Shown in pieces: positions 62,006 through 64,000 of a DNA stretch of 64,000 bases. A program made the position numbers and the translations under genes. Below the pieces are notes generated by a model. That model saw only the letters and a program-made list of their open reading frames with translations, searched no databases and was not told where the DNA came from. This DNA comes from Vogesella mureinivorans (GTDB lineage: Bacteria > Pseudomonadota > Gammaproteobacteria > Burkholderiales > Chromobacteriaceae). Location: assembly GCF_007644035.1 (NCBI RefSeq), contig NZ_VMTV02000165.1:62001-126000 (forward strand). Direction: 5' to 3'. How positions within the stretch are numbered: the stretch's first letter is position 1; each line of letters begins with the position of its first letter.

Positions 62006-63673
62006 TCAGTGCCCCCATACGGTGATGGACCAATTGCGCAGTGTCGTGACCGGTTCGCTGACTGTTTCCATGCTATTCGGTGCCCGTGTACGTATTGTAT
62101 CGCTGATACGCAGGGTCCAGCTGCCCGTGCCAAAATTCTCGCCCAGGTGTCGTACCGAGCCGAAGGTAAACGGGTTCATGGGCACACTGCAGCGACGTGC
62201 GCTGGGCATCCAGCCTGGCTCACCATGGCAGGTATGACGGGTGGTCAAGATACTGTTGCGTCCAGCCGGGCTGTCTAGTGTTACGTTCATGTCGCTACTG
62301 CTAACGGCATTTTGAATGGATACCGTCAGTTCGACATATTCGATTGTATTGATGCTGCAGTTGCTCACGCTGAGGCGATCGCTGACTTCCGCATCATTGT
62401 CAGGAATGACGAGACTGGATGTTTGCGTCGTTTCGCACTTTTTGAGTGGTGGTAAGCCTGGAAAGGTACGTGCCATGGCTACCGCGGCATTACTGTCCAA
62501 GCGGCCAAACCCGGTGCGATAGGTAAAGTTGCCATTACCGATAGCGGCAGGCAGCTTGGGCGTTTCCAGATCGGTACGCGCAGTGCTGGCCAGAATCCAG
62601 CGGATGTCGCGCCAGCTCAGTGCAGGATTCGCACGCAACATGAGCGCAGCAGTACCACTGACTAGCGGTGTGGCCGCCGATGTGCCGGCAAAATTGTTGC
62701 GGTATTGGTTGCTGTTGCCCAGGTTGCCGGTTTGGCTTAGTGCTGTTGTTAGCAGCCTGGTGCTCGAAATATTTGTACCACCTTCGGCGGCGATCAGGAC
62801 ATTGCTGCCGGGCTCGGTAAAGGAAGAAGCCGACCCATTCTCGTTGATCGATCCGACAGTCATCATCATCGGGTGATTATTGAGGTAGTCATAATTGCTA
62901 CGCTCGTCACTGCTAGCACTGGTGGCTTCGCCGCCATTACCTGCTGCCACGAAATAAACGATGCCACGCCCACAGCGCGCTTGAGTGGCGCCATTGATCA
63001 CGCTCTGGCGCCATAGGCTGCCAGCATCGGGGTACAGTTCGCCGGTACCGTCCAGGTTCCCCCAGCTATTGTTGACTACCGACACGACCGCATTGCCATG
63101 CAGCATGGCTGCGGCGTCCTGCAGGTCGGAGCTGCCGTTTGCGGCTAGCAGGTTGTGCGCTACCAGGCGGGCGTTCGGCGCGATGCCCAGCATGCCTTTG
63201 CCGTTGGCCGCCGCCGCAATCAGGCCGGCTACAGCCGTGCCGTGGTCGTTGTCCCGTGTGGTCGGGCTAGGGTCGAGCGTGCCTTTGCCATTGTCGACGA
63301 TATTGCGCGACTGACCGGCTAGAACATTCGCGGCCAAATCTTCATGATTCAGCTCCACCCCGTCGTCCACGACGGATACGACAACACCCTGGCCAGTATT
63401 GCCGCCAAGCCAGGTGTTTTCCAGTGCCAGCGATGCCGCTTGCAAATGCCATTGTTGCCCCGAGTAGCCTTCCCCCAGCTGCGCCACCGCGGCTGGCGGT
63501 GGCGTGCTGTCGCAGTTGGCCGAATTGCTTGTTACCACCACAGGCACGGCTTTGTAGGCGTTGGTGTTGGTATCGATACTCACAGGGGCGTTGCTGCCAC
63601 CTCCGCCCCCGCCCCCGCCACAAGCGGCAAGGAACAGGGTCGTCAGCACGCAGCTGATAGGCCTGATGTTCAT
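62006..63673 (-). CDS. S8 (subtilisin/kexin-like) serine protease lipoprotein with P-domain
   Basis: A 555-residue exported protease. The signal MNIRPISCVLTTLFLAAC has a lipobox with Cys18, followed by eight Gly. Catalytic residues are Asp103 (VVDDG), His144 (DNDHGTAVAG) and Ser332 (GTSAA), with the oxyanion Asn in VVNNSWG. The last ~130 residues form a P/Homo B domain (LVIPDNDAEVSDRLSV to GSWTLRISD). This kexin-like layout is that of Aeromonas ASP. The gene is lower in GC than its neighbours and lacks exact copies of the dispersed repeat, suggesting acquisition. Confidence 0.9.
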   Translation of the reverse strand: MNIRPISCVLTTLFLAACGGGGGGGGSNAPVSIDTNTNAYKAVPVVVTSNSANCDSTPPPAAVAQLGEGYSGQQWHLQAASLALENTWLGGNTGQGVVVSVVDDGVELNHEDLAANVLAGQSRNIVDNGKGTLDPSPTTRDNDHGTAVAGLIAAAANGKGMLGIAPNARLVAHNLLAANGSSDLQDAAAMLHGNAVVSVVNNSWGNLDGTGELYPDAGSLWRQSVINGATQARCGRGIVYFVAAGNGGEATSASSDERSNYDYLNNHPMMMTVGSINENGSASSFTEPGSNVLIAAEGGTNISSTRLLTTALSQTGNLGNSNQYRNNFAGTSAATPLVSGTAALMLRANPALSWRDIRWILASTARTDLETPKLPAAIGNGNFTYRTGFGRLDSNAAVAMARTFPGLPPLKKCETTQTSSLVIPDNDAEVSDRLSVSNCSINTIEYVELTVSIQNAVSSSDMNVTLDSPAGRNSILTTRHTCHGEPGWMPSARRCSVPMNPFTFGSVRHLGENFGTGSWTLRISDTIRTRAPNSMETVSEPVTTLRNWSITVWGH

Positions 63674-63751
63674 ATTTGTGTCGCCAGCCAAGTAAATGGC
63701 AACATTTTATTCGAAAAGCATTTCTATGACCATGTCCGGATGGCCACCCTG

Positions 63752-64000
63752 TCAGAACGGCCACACCAGCTTGGTTTTGGCCACGGCAATCATGTAAATG
63801 GGCATGGCCATGGCGGCGGCCAGCACCACGGCGCGCAGGGGCGAGCCGTGCAGTTTTTTCAGGCCGATGGTGCCCAGCGCGATATACGCCAGCAGCGCGG
63901 CGATCTTGGCCGCCAGCCAGGGCTGGTTGTGCGGCGACAGGCCGGCCATTACCGCCAGCGTGATGGCGGCGGCCAGCAGGCCGGTGTCGACCACGTGCGG
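63752..64000 (-). CDS. SirB2 family membrane protein, N-terminus outside the window
   Basis: About 83 C-terminal codons of a small membrane protein, open through the right edge. PHVVDTGLLAAAITLAVMAG, NQPWLAAKIAALLAYIALGT and the final YMIAVAKTKLVWPF match SirB2 in sequence pattern and helix spacing. The apparent GTG start at 63994 is internal to the PHVVDT motif. The function of SirB2 is unclear. Confidence 0.85.
   Translation of the reverse strand, partial: PHVVDTGLLAAAITLAVMAGLSPHNQPWLAAKIAALLAYIALGTIGLKKLHGSPLRAVVLAAAMAMPIYMIAVAKTKLVWPF

Overview
The window is GC-rich DNA, densely packed with genes on both strands. It looks like the chromosome of a free-living betaproteobacterium, most likely Neisseriales (a Chromobacterium/Vogesella/Aquitalea-like member of the Chromobacteriaceae). 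Supporting content is the betaproteobacterial CydP small subunit next to cydAB, a RegB/RegA redox two-component pair, a PlpD-type patatin autotransporter, and the usual rplU-rpmA-obg block divergent from ispB. The genus cannot be fixed from this sequence alone. No rRNA, CRISPR array, prophage or intact insertion sequence was seen. There is one tRNA gene, Arg(CCT).

Layout. 1-7.4 kb: end of an alpha-2-macroglobulin gene and pbpC (periplasmic protection and cell wall), a WrbA-like flavoprotein, a YihY membrane protein, a DUF3025 protein and a 39-residue membrane peptide. 7.4-10.6 kb: tRNA-Arg, ispB, and the rplU-rpmA-obg housekeeping block. 10.6-15.5 kb: a three-gene MksF-MksE-MksB condensin operon without the MksG/JetD nuclease. 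15.5-28.2 kb: M48 protease, MBL-fold hydrolase, Na+/solute symporter, DMT exporter, CMD protein, Tpx, a chemoreceptor, gamma-carbonic anhydrase, oligopeptidase A, a lipoprotein, a PHB-depolymerase-like esterase and a VOC protein. 28.3-34.6 kb: LysE exporter, exonuclease III, a cold-shock protein with a long leader, a DUF1523 protein, RNase T2 and the PlpD-like protein. 34.6-38.3 kb: envelope glycolipid genes (GT4 glycosyltransferase, LpxH-like phosphoesterase, EptA). 38.3-43.8 kb: a sigma-54 activator divergent from a cydP-cydA-cydB-cydX-ybgE operon that has a near-perfect -24/-12 promoter. 43.8-50.1 kb: DMT/LysR pair, ferredoxin-NADP reductase, an isocitrate/isopropylmalate-type dehydrogenase and RegBA. 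50.4-58.5 kb: a PAS-only protein, a minus-strand run of metabolic genes (FAD-linked 2-hydroxyacid dehydrogenase, Cys-cluster protein, GST, ExoD, aldehyde dehydrogenase, nitronate monooxygenase) and a LuxR-type regulator. 58.9-64 kb: LysR regulator, a PuuB-like oxidase, an S8/P-domain lipoprotein protease with a companion lipoprotein, and part of SirB2.

The most striking signal is not a gene. The 10-mer GGTTGGCCGC (core of RGGTTGGCCGCA) or its complement occurs at least 39 times by eye, about once per 1.6 kb, on both strands. It sits inside genes, where it forces otherwise rare codons (AGG TTG GCC GCA), and between genes, where it appears as tandem and inverted pairs. It behaves like a DNA-uptake-sequence-type repeat but is unrelated to the classical Neisseria DUS.

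Respiratory and redox control is a second theme: sigma-54 control of cytochrome bd, RegBA, an FNR-type box and the PAS-only protein all lie within 14 kb.
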